Assembly (NCBI RefSeq): GCF_021134715.1
Contig: NC_060022.1
Location: forward strand, 6,639,001-6,703,000
Direction of reading: 5' to 3'
Origin: Daphnia pulex
Taxonomy: Eukaryota > Arthropoda > Branchiopoda > Diplostraca > Daphniidae
DNA: 64,000 nt
Shown: in pieces, positions 24,046 to 34,873 of the stretch
Numbering within the stretch: position 1 is the stretch's first letter
Layout of the letters: each line of letters starts with the position of its first letter
Translations under genes and position numbers: made by a program
The notes under the pieces: generated by a model
Databases searched by the model: none
Seen by the model: only the letters and a program-made list of their open reading frames with translations
Told to the model about the DNA's origin: nothing

Positions 24046-27000
24046 CTCACCAGTTGACTCACACTAGAAGGTATTGGAACAATTAAGAAGAAAATAAGCA
24101 AACACGAAAAAGAAATTTCTAAAAAGGAGAACTCACGATTAAATGTAACTAGGGCGACCAAGGTCGGTGTTGTCAGAGATGGCGGGACCATGATTGGACT
24201 AAATTCGATCGACAATATCCTTCGCTTAGTGGCACCGCCGTCACGGTTTAATCGCTAAAGTTTTATTAATTTAAAGGTTATAAAAGATTCACAAGCTAAT
24301 GTTTTTATATCATTGAGAGAATGTCGATATTTTTGGCCGGATTTCAAAATATATTATTCAAACATGATTAAGGCGCAGGGAATTGGGTGGTCGAAATACC
24401 TAAACGGTGATGGGTCGATTGCCAGAATTTATCACAAAACTTTTAAGCGTTTTGTGAGGATCGTTGACATCGACTACTCCAAAGTCAAGGTAGGTACTGC
24501 TGAGGGCAAAAACGTAACGGCTGACTAGTCACTTCCAGACTGATGGGCAACATCAGTGAGCCGTGAGTATGAGCTGTATAGTTGGTTCGTATCCTACGCA
24601 AATATATCCAATATATTTAGACAAGTGTACCACTGTGCCTACATCAATACAATATGCCTATTCGCTTGACATCTACCTTACGAAAGCAGGGACGTTAAGC
24701 ACTCTCATGGCCACAAAGTTGACTTTGGCAATAGCCTTATTTTAATGTGGTGGGATGAGCCACCAGTCGAGCGATTCGTTTTCTTGCTCTCCCCACAATC
24801 GGTATTTCCAGATGGATGTCTCAGCTACTGCCAAACATTTCTAGAACCTAAAAATGTCATCCCATTAGTTGCATTGCACGCGCTACTGTGATTTATATCA
24901 TTGAGACATCAAAGAAATGCTAATTACGACTATTCTACACAAACCTGTAGTGCGGATGCAAACGAGATGAATTAGTGGGGAAAAAGTTGTATTGCCCGCA
25001 GTGCGTACGTTCACGAATGGCTTAGCAAAAAAAAGATTGGGAAGACTACGGGCTTGTATCTATAAAAACAAGAAATTATCAAATGAAACAGGTTTTGATG
25101 AGTCTTCTCCATGGCTAAATTAAAGTTACTCGATAGGGGAATGAACCCCTGGTGGTGTGGATGTACAAGGTGTCTTTCACATATCCCCCCTCTCTTCTAA
25201 GGAAAACTACTTCAAAATAAATATTTTTCGATGACTGTCAAGTACCTGAAATATGATTCAAAAATTAAAATATGGTCTGCTTCACAGGATGTTGATTGAA
25301 ACTTACGTTATCCTCCACAAATGAACAGTGGAAATGAAGAGATTAACCAGAGATTTAAAGGATGTTGATGGGCTTTTCGTTAATTCTGTTGTTGTTGGGA
25401 TTAATGGTTCGCATGAGCAAACGATAAATTGCTATGAATACCAGTCTCCAAAATCAAGAAGCGGAGGATTAAACAACAGACTTCCATGACTATCTGTTAT
25501 TAAATTGCTCTGTAAACAAATAAAAACAGACCAATAAAAAAAATTTCTTGAATTCTGGGAATTATTTGATAAATCACCTGTTACTCTTAGGAGACAGAAT
25601 CTTTTCTTAGATAGGGAGACGAAATCTTTTCTTAAATTGGGTGACGTTACATGTTATAGCTACACAACATTATATGACAAATTAAATAACCTAGATTGAC
25701 AGTTGAGCCTGACGTTCCACAAGCAGACGGGCGAGAGCTGTCGTCTACTAGTCAACAATAAACTAAAAGTCAATCTGGGTGTGTTTTTCTTTCGCAGATA
25801 TCTCGAGAATAAGAAAAACCACAACGCAAATTTAGTCTTTTCGGTTAAATGGAAAGTTCTTCTTTCCATTAGAACTGATTGGACCCTTTAATCTTGTGGA
25901 ATCGTATGTGCAATCTATTTTTGAAGTTTTCCCTCTTTCTACCCCTTTTTGCTTCCAATCTCCCGTTTATTTTGTTAATTGTTGTAAAATTTAATCATAG
26001 TATATGTAAAAAGTCATTCTACTTGGAATGAGATAGGTCGTGTCGTGATCGGTGGATAACGAGAGCGTGAAAGTATGAAAAACCATTTTCGTCGCCCCCC
26101 GCCCAATTCCCCAGGGACCTCTTAAGGTTAATAGTATTTGGAGGACTGTCTGAACCTTTTTTCTCTAAATTTCTCGGCCAAAAAGGCGGTAAGCCTTCCC
26201 TTCTCAGGGAAATTGGATTTATGGGGCTGCTTATAGTCTTGGAGGTGTTTTTCTCTTCTTCGGTTTCTATTGGATCTCATTTTCTAACATTTTCTCTCTC
26301 GCTTGAATATCATCAAATGACAAATAATGACCTCCTGAAAAGAAGAAATGAAAGGGACTTTTTTTAACTCTTTTTCATTTTTGTTTTGTCCCCCTTTTTT
26401 ATTTCGCTCTGATATTACTGCAATTGTTGTCGATTTTCATTTCTAAGTGCTTTAACGGTTTAACCCCCTCTTGAAAGGGAGGTGAACTTCTGCCGACAAG
26501 ATGTTATATCCTCCTCCCTTTTTTTATAGTCATCCGTGAAAGTTTCTTTATAGTGGAGTCAAGATAATTTTTGACCGTGAACAAATTGCAACACAGAATT
26601 TTTTTCATGAGCTTTGTTTTTACTATGATTTTATATTTCTTGTAAAAACCCTCATCAAAAATAATTATTTTTGCTATAACAAAAATATAAAACAAAATGT
26701 AAACATTAGAAAATGTGTTATAATTGTGCTAAGAAATAGAAATAAATTTTTTTTGACAGCTAATAAATGTTCCCCGTCTTTTTATTTATCAGGGTTCAAA
26801 TTTTGAATCTTCTAGCTTTAACGATTTTTTAGTAATTAAATATACTATGAGGGACTATGCCTCAATTTTTATAAAATCACCAAAAGGAGTTTACAAGGGA
26901 CCTTATGTCGGATAGTCCCTCCGTAAACTCATTATATCTAGTCATGTAGTTGTCCTAAAATTTTGATCTTTTGTACATTTTTAGTTAAGATAAAAATTTT

Positions 27001-27300
27001 CCTAACTGTAAAAGTCGTTTTTAAAAATATTTAATAGCTCTTTAGTTATTTAATGAGAAAGTTCACAGAAAAAAATTATTTGCCGCTATGGTTCATAAAA
27101 GAGCCGCCGCATACAGGTGCCGTTTCGTTTCGTTTCACGTTTCGTAAAAACGCCATCTGTATCTGGTAGCACAAATTCCCCGTGACCCGCTTGGTCCCGA
27201 TCAGCCATGTTAATCGTTTACTGTAGCAAAGGAAATTTGACAAATATTCGCCACCAATTCCAATCCCAACTAATAGTCGAAAATAGGGAGGGAGCTACTC
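24046..27300. other. Gene-poor stretch, one orphan frame
   Basis: At 24274-24527 the plus strand has an open frame of about 80 codons (LRECRYFWPDFKIYY, WSKYLNGDGSIARIYHKTF) that does not resemble a family I know. Its composition is protein-like but no splice partners or start context support it. The rest, including pyrimidine-rich and poly(A)-rich runs at 25900-26500, shows no recognisable gene. Confidence 0.3.
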
Positions 27301-28399
27301 GCAATTAATAAGTTTTGTGGTGGGTATTCAACAAGTGGCCATCAACAAGAAAAGAGTCCAAGACTCACAAACAAACAGGAGCCAATGCTCTCTCACTCTC
27401 AATCAAAACGGCTATCAAGCCTCAAGTACCTGTAAGAAAAAGTCTATGAGGGTTAGGGAACACAACTTACCAGCCCTTGGGTCTGGATCACAAACAAATC
27501 AAAACGGGATTATCCAAAAACCCAAAAGCCAATAATCTTCAACTCAAATCTAAATAAAAAGCAAAAGAGAATTAATAAACAAATATCAAAAAAAGTTATG
27601 AATCAAAAATTCTCCGCTCGCCACACAAGACCAACGTCGGCAAGACGTAAATGGAAAAAATGTTGGATGGCTCATCTCCGTTGGATGACTCAGCACCCAC
27701 GCCACGCCAACGTACTCAACGTCGATACTACGTCGATTCCAAATTCCAATCAATAAAAATTTCCACGATGATAAACCTACAAAATAAAAAAGAAACAGAT
27801 AATCGTGTCACACAAACAATTTGGAACGATACGTGACCACAAAAAGAAGCGAAGCGTTGATGTTGAACGGGCGAACGATGCAACGTAACATAAACGTTGA
27901 CTATGGGACGCCTCAATCTTCCAACACAAATTTGTCCAAGGTTTGTTTCACACACACAAAATCAAAATGTAAATTGTTCTCAATCAACGAGTGTAACTGT
28001 ACCCTGCATCTCCACCATTGTCACGGGCAATCTAGTTAGTTCACTCGTTGATGAAAACCACTTGTAAAAAGCACCGTAATGCTGGCCAACGACACGGTAC
28101 AGAACAAGACGGTGGCCTTCACCATTGGCTAACTACACTATTTGTCTTAAACACTACACTAACCTAACCAATGGTGCCCTAATGGAACTAACACATTCAC
28201 ACACAAGCTAGAACTAACACGCACACAAGCAAGAGATTAACATACACACAGGAAAAGAGAGAACTAGCATCCACTCAGCGTGCTCAGCAGACGAGAAGTG
28301 AAGAAAGATCTGGACTAAATCTAAGGACGCCAAGCGACACAAGGCCATCTAGCGCCCATCTGGTAAGCAAAAGTAAGTCGAACAGAACGGAACGTGACA
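27300..28399 (-). mobile_element. Truncated LTR retroelement related to the gag element at 31.4-34.9 kb
   Basis: An LTR-like block at 28019-28399 (TGTCACGGGC...AACGTGACA) shares both ends and the internal order of the 424-bp LTRs at 31357 and 34450. It is preceded by the same 18-bp primer-site sequence (minus strand TGGTGGAGATGCAGGGTA). Further left, about 27300-28018 matches the leader of the other element, for example CCCTTGGGTCTG at about 27475 versus CCTTTGGGTCTG at 33725. No gag and no second LTR are present, so only the 5' LTR and leader remain. Confidence 0.75.
28019..28399 (-). repeat. 5' LTR of the truncated element (381 bp)
   Basis: Starts TGTCACGGGCAA and ends AACGTGACA, giving TG...CA ends with a short inverted repeat TGTCACG/CGTGACA. 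It is followed on the plus strand by ATATATT, as is the intact element's right LTR, which hints at an AT-rich target preference. Confidence 0.75.
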
Positions 28400-29600
28400 A
28401 TATATTGTCTACAATCAACCAACTAACCGTGTGCTTATGCAGTATCTAATTACTATCAGTGACAAATTAGTCCTTCAATTTAAGCTTGTAAATGCTGGAT
28501 TCTCAATTAAGAAATGGTAAGAAAAGCACGACAGGAAAAGATACCTTTATTTGTCAATTTGCCCTGCATCTGTGTTAACCAAAACAAGAAAATATTTAGT
28601 CGAGAAAGAAAGGAAGAAGAAACGTCGGAACTCTTTATGAGCTGAAATAGGAAAAATCAAAATTGAATGGGCGTTGTCATCCCATTCAAATGGGCGCAGC
28701 TCCAGCATTGGCCGGAGGAGGAGTAGTCATCCTCTGTCGCTGGGACGAATAACGTGACCTCGAGGCTCCTCAAACGACTTCGATGATCCATGCGCAAGTC
28801 CTGGGAAGCACCGGGTTTTTTTTACCGGTTTTAACCAGGGCTGATTGCTGAAATCAAAAGTCATCTTATTACAAGTGGCAACAGAGCTTAATTACAGACT
28901 TCTCCTTTTTCTCATGTTTTGATCATTGGCATGCAAGTGCATGCCAGGTTATGTCGTAATAAGGTGAATAATAACAATGCAATTAATTTTACTCTTGCGT
29001 CTTATTAGTTCAATTGATATCTACACCTACATTGATTAATTCGCCGTAAATAATTTCATGTAAACGACGACAATGAACTGAAAAGGTATCTGTATTTTAA
29101 ATCAACTCGGTACAAACTCTCAGAACGTCGATGTTAAATACGAGCAAGAAACATACAATTAGTAGTTTTTCTGGAAGATATACTCAACTATTTATACGTT
29201 CGAAAACATTTCATTTGGAATCTAAAGCAAGCATGTAATTACAAGATTCCTTCGGTTATGTCCTTCAGGAATTTTTTTAAACGTTAAAGAGACAAAAAAT
29301 CAAGGTTAAATAGTAGATTAATACATACTATAATGTTTGGAAAATTCTTTTTCCCTTTATTCTCTTTAAATAATTGATTCTTATTAACTAATTGACTAAT
29401 AATCTGTCAATATTTTGAGTGGTGCGACTTAGGTGTAGCGGTCGCCCCGCCACCCCACGTCGCACTTCATGTTTAGATTAAGTTAAAGTAACACTTACTA
29501 CTATAGTAACAATACAATTATATCATACGGTCACATGTTGCGGTACATGAAGCTGGGCTAATAGATAGCGAGCTACCATCACACCCATTTTTCCCCTTCC
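28400..29600. other. Intergenic, small inverted repeats only
   Basis: A palindrome GGCATGCAAGTGCATGCC at about 28929-28946 lies within a weaker inverted pair CATCTTATTAC / GTAATAAGGTG (about 28863 and 28956). A minus-strand frame near 28670-28760 (SRYSSQRQRMTTPPP) is bounded by a stop just upstream and is not supported as an exon. Confidence 0.35.
29421..29475. repeat. GC-rich segment shared with 62748-62800
   Basis: The reverse complement reads GCGACGTGGGGTGGCGGGGC, nearly identical to GTGACGTGGGGTGGCGGGGC at about 62753. The two sites are in opposite orientation and both lie in otherwise AT-rich DNA, so they are probably pieces of one interspersed repeat family. Confidence 0.6.
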
Positions 29601-29609
29601 AATACCATA

Positions 29610-29690
29610 ATAATGAGGGTTGAATGGTTATCAACTCGGGCTGACACTCGTATGATTCGGGGTTCGAACCTCGATCATGTCGGAAAGGAA
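29610..29690 (+). repeat. tRNA-like sequence, probable SINE head
   Basis: A good RNA polymerase III B box, GGTTCGAACC, is at 29661-29670, flanked by a T-arm-like stem (TCGGGG...CCTCGA). An A-box-like TGGTTATCAACTCGGG lies about 35-40 bp upstream. No complete cloverleaf with a matched acceptor stem was found, so a tRNA-derived SINE is more likely than a tRNA gene. Confidence 0.45.
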
Positions 29691-29929
29691 TACTAAGTTT
29701 GTAATTTTTGAAAAATTACTCTTTAAAACCTATCGGAGGTAAATGGAAGTGGAAGATCGGTGGTAACCCTTCAACCGCAAGAAGATCTTGATGACCGAGG
29801 AGAGGACAGGGGAAGAAGGGAAAGATGACCCATAGCTTCAAAATGAGTATAACCTAACATTTTTAAAATGTTCCTCAACTTCTTGGTTGATGACTAACTG
29901 TTAAAAAAGGAGGCAAAAAATTTTACATG

Positions 29930-30080
29930 GACAAACAAATTTATTAAAATCAAGATAAAAAACAGTAAAAAAAAGAGGTAATAATAAAACAAAAGAGTTA
30001 AAAAAAGTAATAGTGGGAAAATACAAAGTAAAAAGAAGAATAAAGACGGAATCGAACAAGAACATAAAAACCAAATCAAA
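29930..30080. repeat. A/G-rich low-complexity tract
   Basis: Plus strand is dominated by AAAA with scattered G, similar to 20210-20800. The F/L-rich minus-strand frame over it is not a gene. Confidence 0.6.
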
Positions 30081-30491
30081 TCAAATAAGAAATACTCTCC
30101 ACTCCCATAGCAGAAAACTTGTCTTGCTAGGGAAGATCCAAACTTTTTTTTTATTTTTGTTTACACTGCTGAGAACTCACTGAACTGACAGTTGGAAGGT
30201 TACGCAAAAAGTGAATTCACTGCCTAGGATTCGGAAACCAGCTAGGTAACAAGTACGCAAATTAATTTTTTAAAACAGTAATAAAAACAAATGAAAACCC
30301 CACGTCGCCATGTATCAAATTTAGACAGAATTATGTACAAAATTTGGTGACGATTGGTCATTCAGGGAAGAAACGTGTAAGCAAATACATAATGGACATT
30401 AAACCCTCTGAATTTCACTACTAGCTACTATTACCCTACCCCCTATACCCCACCCCCTATATTGTTAAGGACCTTCGTATATAAATATACC
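30081..30491. other. Intergenic, 3' of the RG-rich gene
   Basis: Contains a C-rich run (ACCCCCTATACCCCACCCCC, about 30438-30457). No gene seen. Confidence 0.3.
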
Positions 30492-31330
30492 TCAGCGATA
30501 ATTTATGACTTTTCGAGGGCGTAGTCTAGCACGAGGATTTCCACTTGAACTTTCCACGACTTCTGGAATGCCTACAGGTGGCTCTTGTTCTCCTAGTTGT
30601 TGATAACTTGCTCCAAGTCCAGAAGCGTGCACCCGTGGACGACCACGTCCACGTCCACGAAAACCTCCACGAGTTTCACGAGATGAGATAACTCCGACTT
30701 GATCAGCTAAACCAAATGAGAGTTCATTTTTATTTATTAAATTTAGAGTTAATTCAACTAATTAATAATGTAGCATATTAATATTTATAATAAATGCGCC
30801 ATACCTAACACAACATCCTGAGAAGACTGTGGCTCTACTTCACTTGTCGATTCCGACGGTGATGAGCGGACCAATGCATCCAACAACGCAACAGAGCTAG
30901 CCTTTGATAAAGTAGAGTCTTTTTTTGACGTTTTAGCCGCAGACATGTCAACATCACCATCATCATCTGAACTGACGAGTCGTGCTACTTTTTTCTTAGC
31001 AGCCGTTTTGGGCTTTCCAAAGTCTTCGTCCAAATCGCTGCTTTCAGGGACGGATTCATTATTGGGAGAAGTTTCTTCATCAGCGACAGCGGCAGAAGCA
31101 TATATAGAAGGACCTGGCTGAGCTACAAATGACAATATCAAATTAAAATCCAGAAATACATGTGACTATTAGATAAAATTTTTTAGACTTACCATCGCTG
31201 GGATGTAAAAGTGGCTCCGGCTCGTCTCGACCCGGTTGACGGAAATCAAATTTTGACCTAAAGTGGTCAATTTCCTCACGTAGAGAGCAGTTGCAACTGG
31301 AAGGTTTACCACAGTATTTTTTGGTAAACA
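30492..31330 (-). CDS. Last three exons of an unrecognised nuclear-type RG-rich protein
   Basis: Exons 31330-31193, 31122-30805 and 30706-30492 join in phase and end at TGA 30492-30494. The first encodes a cysteine-bearing segment (YCGKPSSCNCSLREEIDHFR, then SKFDFRQPGRDEPEP). The second is acidic and serine-rich with a lysine patch (KTAAKKKVARLVSSDDDGDV). The third contains an RG box (ETRGGFRGRGRGRPRV) and a basic end (RARLRPRKVINYR). This composition suggests a nuclear nucleic-acid-binding protein such as a repair or chromatin factor, but I do not recognise the family. A splice acceptor (CTCTCCCAG) precedes the first exon, so the gene continues upstream. Upstream DNA is occupied by the nested LTR element and LINE from 31331 to about 37290, and no earlier exon was found to the right. 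The gene therefore has a large transposon-filled intron or has been cut off. Confidence 0.7.
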
Positions 31331-31356
31331 CTGGGAGAGTATAATAATAATAATAT
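31331..31356 (-). repeat. (ATT)n tail of the LINE, now separated from it by the LTR element
   Basis: Minus strand reads ATATTATTATTATTATACTC directly before the exon acceptor. Its 5' part, ATAT, is duplicated on the far side of the LTR element, so this is the displaced microsatellite tail of the LINE ending at 34874. Confidence 0.7.
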
Positions 31357-31780
31357 TGTCACGGGCAAATTCAAATGGCTATTAATACACTTGTTGAATG
31401 TGACACTCCAATGCAAATCACTGAGACGCTGGCCGTCGACACTGGCACAGTACGGAACAGTGAGTCACACCATCGGTCTACACTATTCTAACTTACTAAC
31501 TACTCCGATGGTGCCCCTAGTGGGTCTAAACTAACTTGAGTAACACACACTTCGATAGAGCGAAACACACACACACAGGGAAAGAACACGCACAGAAAAT
31601 AACAGAGCAAACTAGCTTGCGACCGGACCGGGCAACAGCAGGCGAACTTATATAGAGAAAGAAAGACGAACCCGGTTTAACTAGCCAGCCAAGCAACCAA
31701 CACCATCTAGCGGCCACCAGGCAGACACAATAGAAGGAAGGAAACATGATTAGACTACACGAAACAGGCTGAACGTGACA
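31357..31780 (-). repeat. 3' LTR of the gag-only element
   Basis: 424 bp, TG...CA ends. The sequence just to the right on the plus strand (TCTCCCCTCC) is the complement of the polypurine tract. Confidence 0.9.
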
Positions 31781-31790
31781 TCTCCCCTCC
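31781..31790 (-). other. Polypurine tract
   Basis: GGAGGGGAGA on the minus strand, immediately upstream of the 3' LTR, the usual primer for plus-strand DNA synthesis. Confidence 0.75.
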
Positions 31791-32094
31791 ACGGAAAATG
31801 ATCGTCCCGATCATTAAGTCATTATTACATTTATTCACATCATTCACAGCGATCGCACCATTCACACCATTCATACACACACACACACACAAAAAAAGGA
31901 TTCCAGATCAAAACCAACACGTCTTAGTCTTAATTTCTTAATCTTAGTTTACACTTAACTTTACTCTTAGTCGTTACTCTACGCTAACTTAGCAGTAACT
32001 TACAACTAAGTGCACTCTAACTTAACTCACACATCCCTTCAATCTCGTCGTCTTCGCGCATTCATCTCTCCAACTTGTGCTCCGTCTTCGCACA

Positions 32095-32305
32095 CACTCT
32101 CCCAGCGCTCCGTTTTCCGCGCCCTCTCAAACCTCTCCAGCGCTCCGTTTTCCGCGCCCTCTCAACCTCTCCAGCGCTCCGTTTTCCGCGCTCTCTCAAC
32201 TCCTCCAGCGCTCCGTTTTCCGCGCTCTCACTTTCCATCCTTGCGCTTCGTTTTCCGCGCATTTTCACTCTCTCTCAGCGCTCCGTTTTCCGCGCTCTCA
32301 CTCAC
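32095..32305. repeat. Minisatellite in the retroelement 3' region
   Basis: Six imperfect copies of a 36-38 bp unit containing CAGCGCTCCGTTTTCCGCGC. It lies between gag and the 3' LTR, where pol would normally be. Frames through it give repeated SAPFSALSQ-type peptides on one strand and RGKRSAG on the other and are not credible genes. Confidence 0.85.
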
Positions 32306-32481
32306 AATCACAGAAACAATTCAACAAGGTACAATGAGCACAAACAAAAAGACGCAGACAGAACAAATAAAAGACCAATTGACACTTGGCAATGTCTTCG
32401 CAACACGACACACTTTTTTTTTAAATCTCCGCTTTGCCCATCCAACGAACCAATTATTCATCCAACGAATTAATTATTCGA

Positions 32482-33519
32482 CTACTCAGATTGGGCCCCG
32501 CTTTTCCGTTCACTATTTGAGGACGTACAATACCGAGCAATGTGCCCCGAACCTTGGCACCGATAACAGATAATCTGGGGATTGGGACAGTCCCGAGCGA
32601 TATGCCCCGGTTTCCCGCAAGTCCGACAAATCGGTCGACCATCAAACGCTCTTTTACCCGACCGTTCCCAATTTTGACCACCTTCTGGTGCACGTCTTTT
32701 CGAACCGAATCCCGATTCCCCAGCGGTACGCATCGATTGCGTTGTCTCCTCTAATTTACGAACGATGGGATCTAGACTCTTGGACACCTCTTCCCGGACA
32801 AGCTTTTCGATATCCGCCTTACTACTCGCAGGGGGGGTTGGGAGAATCTGGTTCACAGGGATGGATCGTCCGGCGATCAGGGCGGCCTGGCTATGTGCTT
32901 GAAGCCTTCGGAACAGTTCAGTGGTATCCATCCGATCCATTTGGGGAAAGACCTTCTGCATGAGGGCTGGCTCCATATTCTGGAAGATGAACTGGACCTT
33001 GCGCTCCTCCGTCATGGCCGGATCTACTTTCGAGCATAAGTAGATTATGTCGTAGCAATACGACATGACTGGCTCGTCAACCCCCATTTTCCTTGAACGC
33101 AGTTGGGATTCTAATTCTAGGGCATAGTTATGGTGCCGAAAGGCCGCCTGTAGTGCTCCCATCAACCCATCAATAGTTTCCGGACGGGGTCGCAATCCCG
33201 AAAACCACCTCGCCGCCACCCCCTCTAGGCTGAACTCAATGTGTCGAAGCTGTTGTTCGGGCCCCCATTGATTAAACGCTGACACTCTTTGAAATTGATA
33301 GCTCCACTCCATCACGTCTTCGTGCGGCAACCCACGAAAGATCGGAGGGTCCCTCTCTTTAAAATTCCCAACATGGACTAAAGGGGCCGCCTGAATTACT
33401 TCATCGTTTACCCCAGCGGGTCCGGGGTGGAGTGCACGTCGCACCAGGCGTCTGTCATCTGCGTCCTGCCCATGCTGTTCCCCACCAACCTGTCCTTCTC
33501 TTTGCTGCCCATCCGCCAT
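32482..33519 (-). CDS. Retrotransposon Gag polyprotein
   Basis: One uninterrupted frame of 345 residues. The capsid-like part contains DPPIFRGLPHEDVMEWSYQF and LEGVAARWFSGLRPRPETI, the F-G-----W---F and L-G-A--W spacing of Ty3/gypsy-type Gag. The C-terminus has two CCHC zinc knuckles, CRTCGKPGHIARDC and CYRCQGSGHIARYC, that bind RNA, after a basic region. It ends with a normal stop and has no downstream pol frame. Its intact frame, together with near-identical LTRs, indicates recent activity or retention of a working Gag. Confidence 0.92.
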   Translation of the reverse strand: MADGQQREGQVGGEQHGQDADDRRLVRRALHPGPAGVNDEVIQAAPLVHVGNFKERDPPIFRGLPHEDVMEWSYQFQRVSAFNQWGPEQQLRHIEFSLEGVAARWFSGLRPRPETIDGLMGALQAAFRHHNYALELESQLRSRKMGVDEPVMSYCYDIIYLCSKVDPAMTEERKVQFIFQNMEPALMQKVFPQMDRMDTTELFRRLQAHSQAALIAGRSIPVNQILPTPPASSKADIEKLVREEVSKSLDPIVRKLEETTQSMRTAGESGFGSKRRAPEGGQNWERSGKRAFDGRPICRTCGKPGHIARDCPNPQIICYRCQGSGHIARYCTSSNSERKSGAQSE

Positions 33520-34431
33520 TTTGTGTTGTCAAGGGCCCTGAATTACTCTATTCGCCCAAACCGATTCCCACCCAACACAACCTGAACTGGGAGGAACGGA
33601 GGGAAAGGAACCCCAATAATGGGACCAACACTTTGACTGCTGAGTGTTACAGCGGTATCAAGTCGGAGTCAAGCCTCTCTCCTGCAAAATAAAGTTGCTT
33701 GATTAGGGGGACGCAACTCACCGGCCTTTGGGTCTGTTTATCGTTCAATAGCAATCAGCAAGGGCTCAATATTCGGCGTAATCCGTCTAACAATCCATCC
33801 GACGATAAGACCCAAAGAGCGGAATCTTCAAATTCTAAATAAAAATAAAAATAAAATTAATGAAATGGTCCTCAAAAGCAAAAATAGGAAATTAAAGAAT
33901 CCTGTCGCAACGCATCAGCAACGTCAGTATTCAAACGGACGGACATAACGTTGATCAAACGATCGACACCAACGCCACTCCAGCGTCAGGGAATCAACAT
34001 TTTTAAAATAAAAACAAAATTCTTCCATCAAACCTAGAAATAATGAAACGACAAATTAACTTTCTCGATTAATAAACTGAAACGATACAAAACCCGAAAA
34101 GATAAAAAGAAGAGGAGTGCGTCGAATGACGAACGACAAAAAACAAACGTTTTAACAACGTTGGCCAACGGTCACCTCAAATTTCCAACTTTTCCACAAT
34201 TTTTGGGCAAAATCTAAAATTAAAAACAGGCAGATTAATTGCTCTCAACACAAATAGGAACGATACGTGACCGGAAATTAGGAAGCAGGAGTGATGTACA
34301 GAGAGACGAACAATAAACGGCGTGATGAATCATCAACGTTGATCAAAGGACGCCTCGAGTTTTTCAGACACAAAATTGTTCACAAAAAGGGCTAAAAGAT
34401 GAATTGTTCACAAACGACAAGTGTAGCCATT

Positions 34432-34449
34432 ACCCTGCATCTCCACCAT
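34432..34449 (-). other. Primer binding site of the gag-only element
   Basis: Minus strand reads TGGTGGAGATGCAGGGTA within a base of the 5' LTR. It starts with TGG, complementary to the CCA end of a tRNA, and is identical at the related element near 28000-28018. I could not assign the tRNA. Confidence 0.65.
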
Positions 34450-34873
34450 TGTCACGGGCAAATTCAAATGGCTATTAATACACTTGTTGAATGTGACACT
34501 CCAATGCAAATCACTGAGACGCTGGCCGTCGACACTGGCACAGTACGGAACAGTGAGTCACACCATCGGTCTACACTATTCTAACTTACTAACTACTCCG
34601 ATGGTGCCCCTAGTGGGTCTAAACTAACTTGAGTAACACACACTTCGATAGAGCGAAACACACACACACAGGGAAAGAACACGCACAGAAAAGAACAGAG
34701 CAAACTAGCTTGCGACCGAACCGAGCAACAGCAGGCGAACTTATATAGAGAAAGAAAGACGAACCCGGTTTAACTAGCCAGCCAAGCAACCAACACCATC
34801 TAGCGGCCACCAGGCAGACACAATAGAAGGAAGGAAACATGATTAGACTACACGAAACAGGCTGAACGTGACA
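34450..34873 (-). repeat. 5' LTR of the gag-only element
   Basis: 424 bp, same ends as the 3' LTR. A TATATA motif (ACTTATATAGAG) near 34738-34749 and simple CA runs are present. Confidence 0.9.

Larger units (their letters stand above)
31357..34873 (-). mobile_element. Gag-only LTR retrotransposon (TR-GAG type), 3517 bp
   Basis: Two 424-bp LTRs (31357-31780 and 34450-34873) differ at three positions by eye, so the insertion is young. Both begin TGTCACGGGC and end CGTGACA, and the 4-bp direct repeat ATAT flanks the element (31353-31356 and 34874-34877). In minus orientation the 5' LTR is the right one. A primer site starting TGG lies against it and a polypurine tract (GGAGGGGAGA) lies against the 3' LTR. 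The only long frame is a gag; there is no protease, reverse transcriptase, RNase H or integrase, so it must be moved in trans by a relative. It lies inside the tail of a LINE. Confidence 0.9.

Noticed and set aside
29610-29690. Functional tRNA gene
   Set aside because: A good B box is present, but no matched acceptor stem or clear anticodon arm could be drawn; a SINE head is the better reading.
32010-32573. Plus-strand frame of 187 codons with S/P/R-rich repeats
   Set aside because: It follows the 36-38 bp minisatellite in three frames with equivalent repetitive peptides, the mark of a non-coding repeat.
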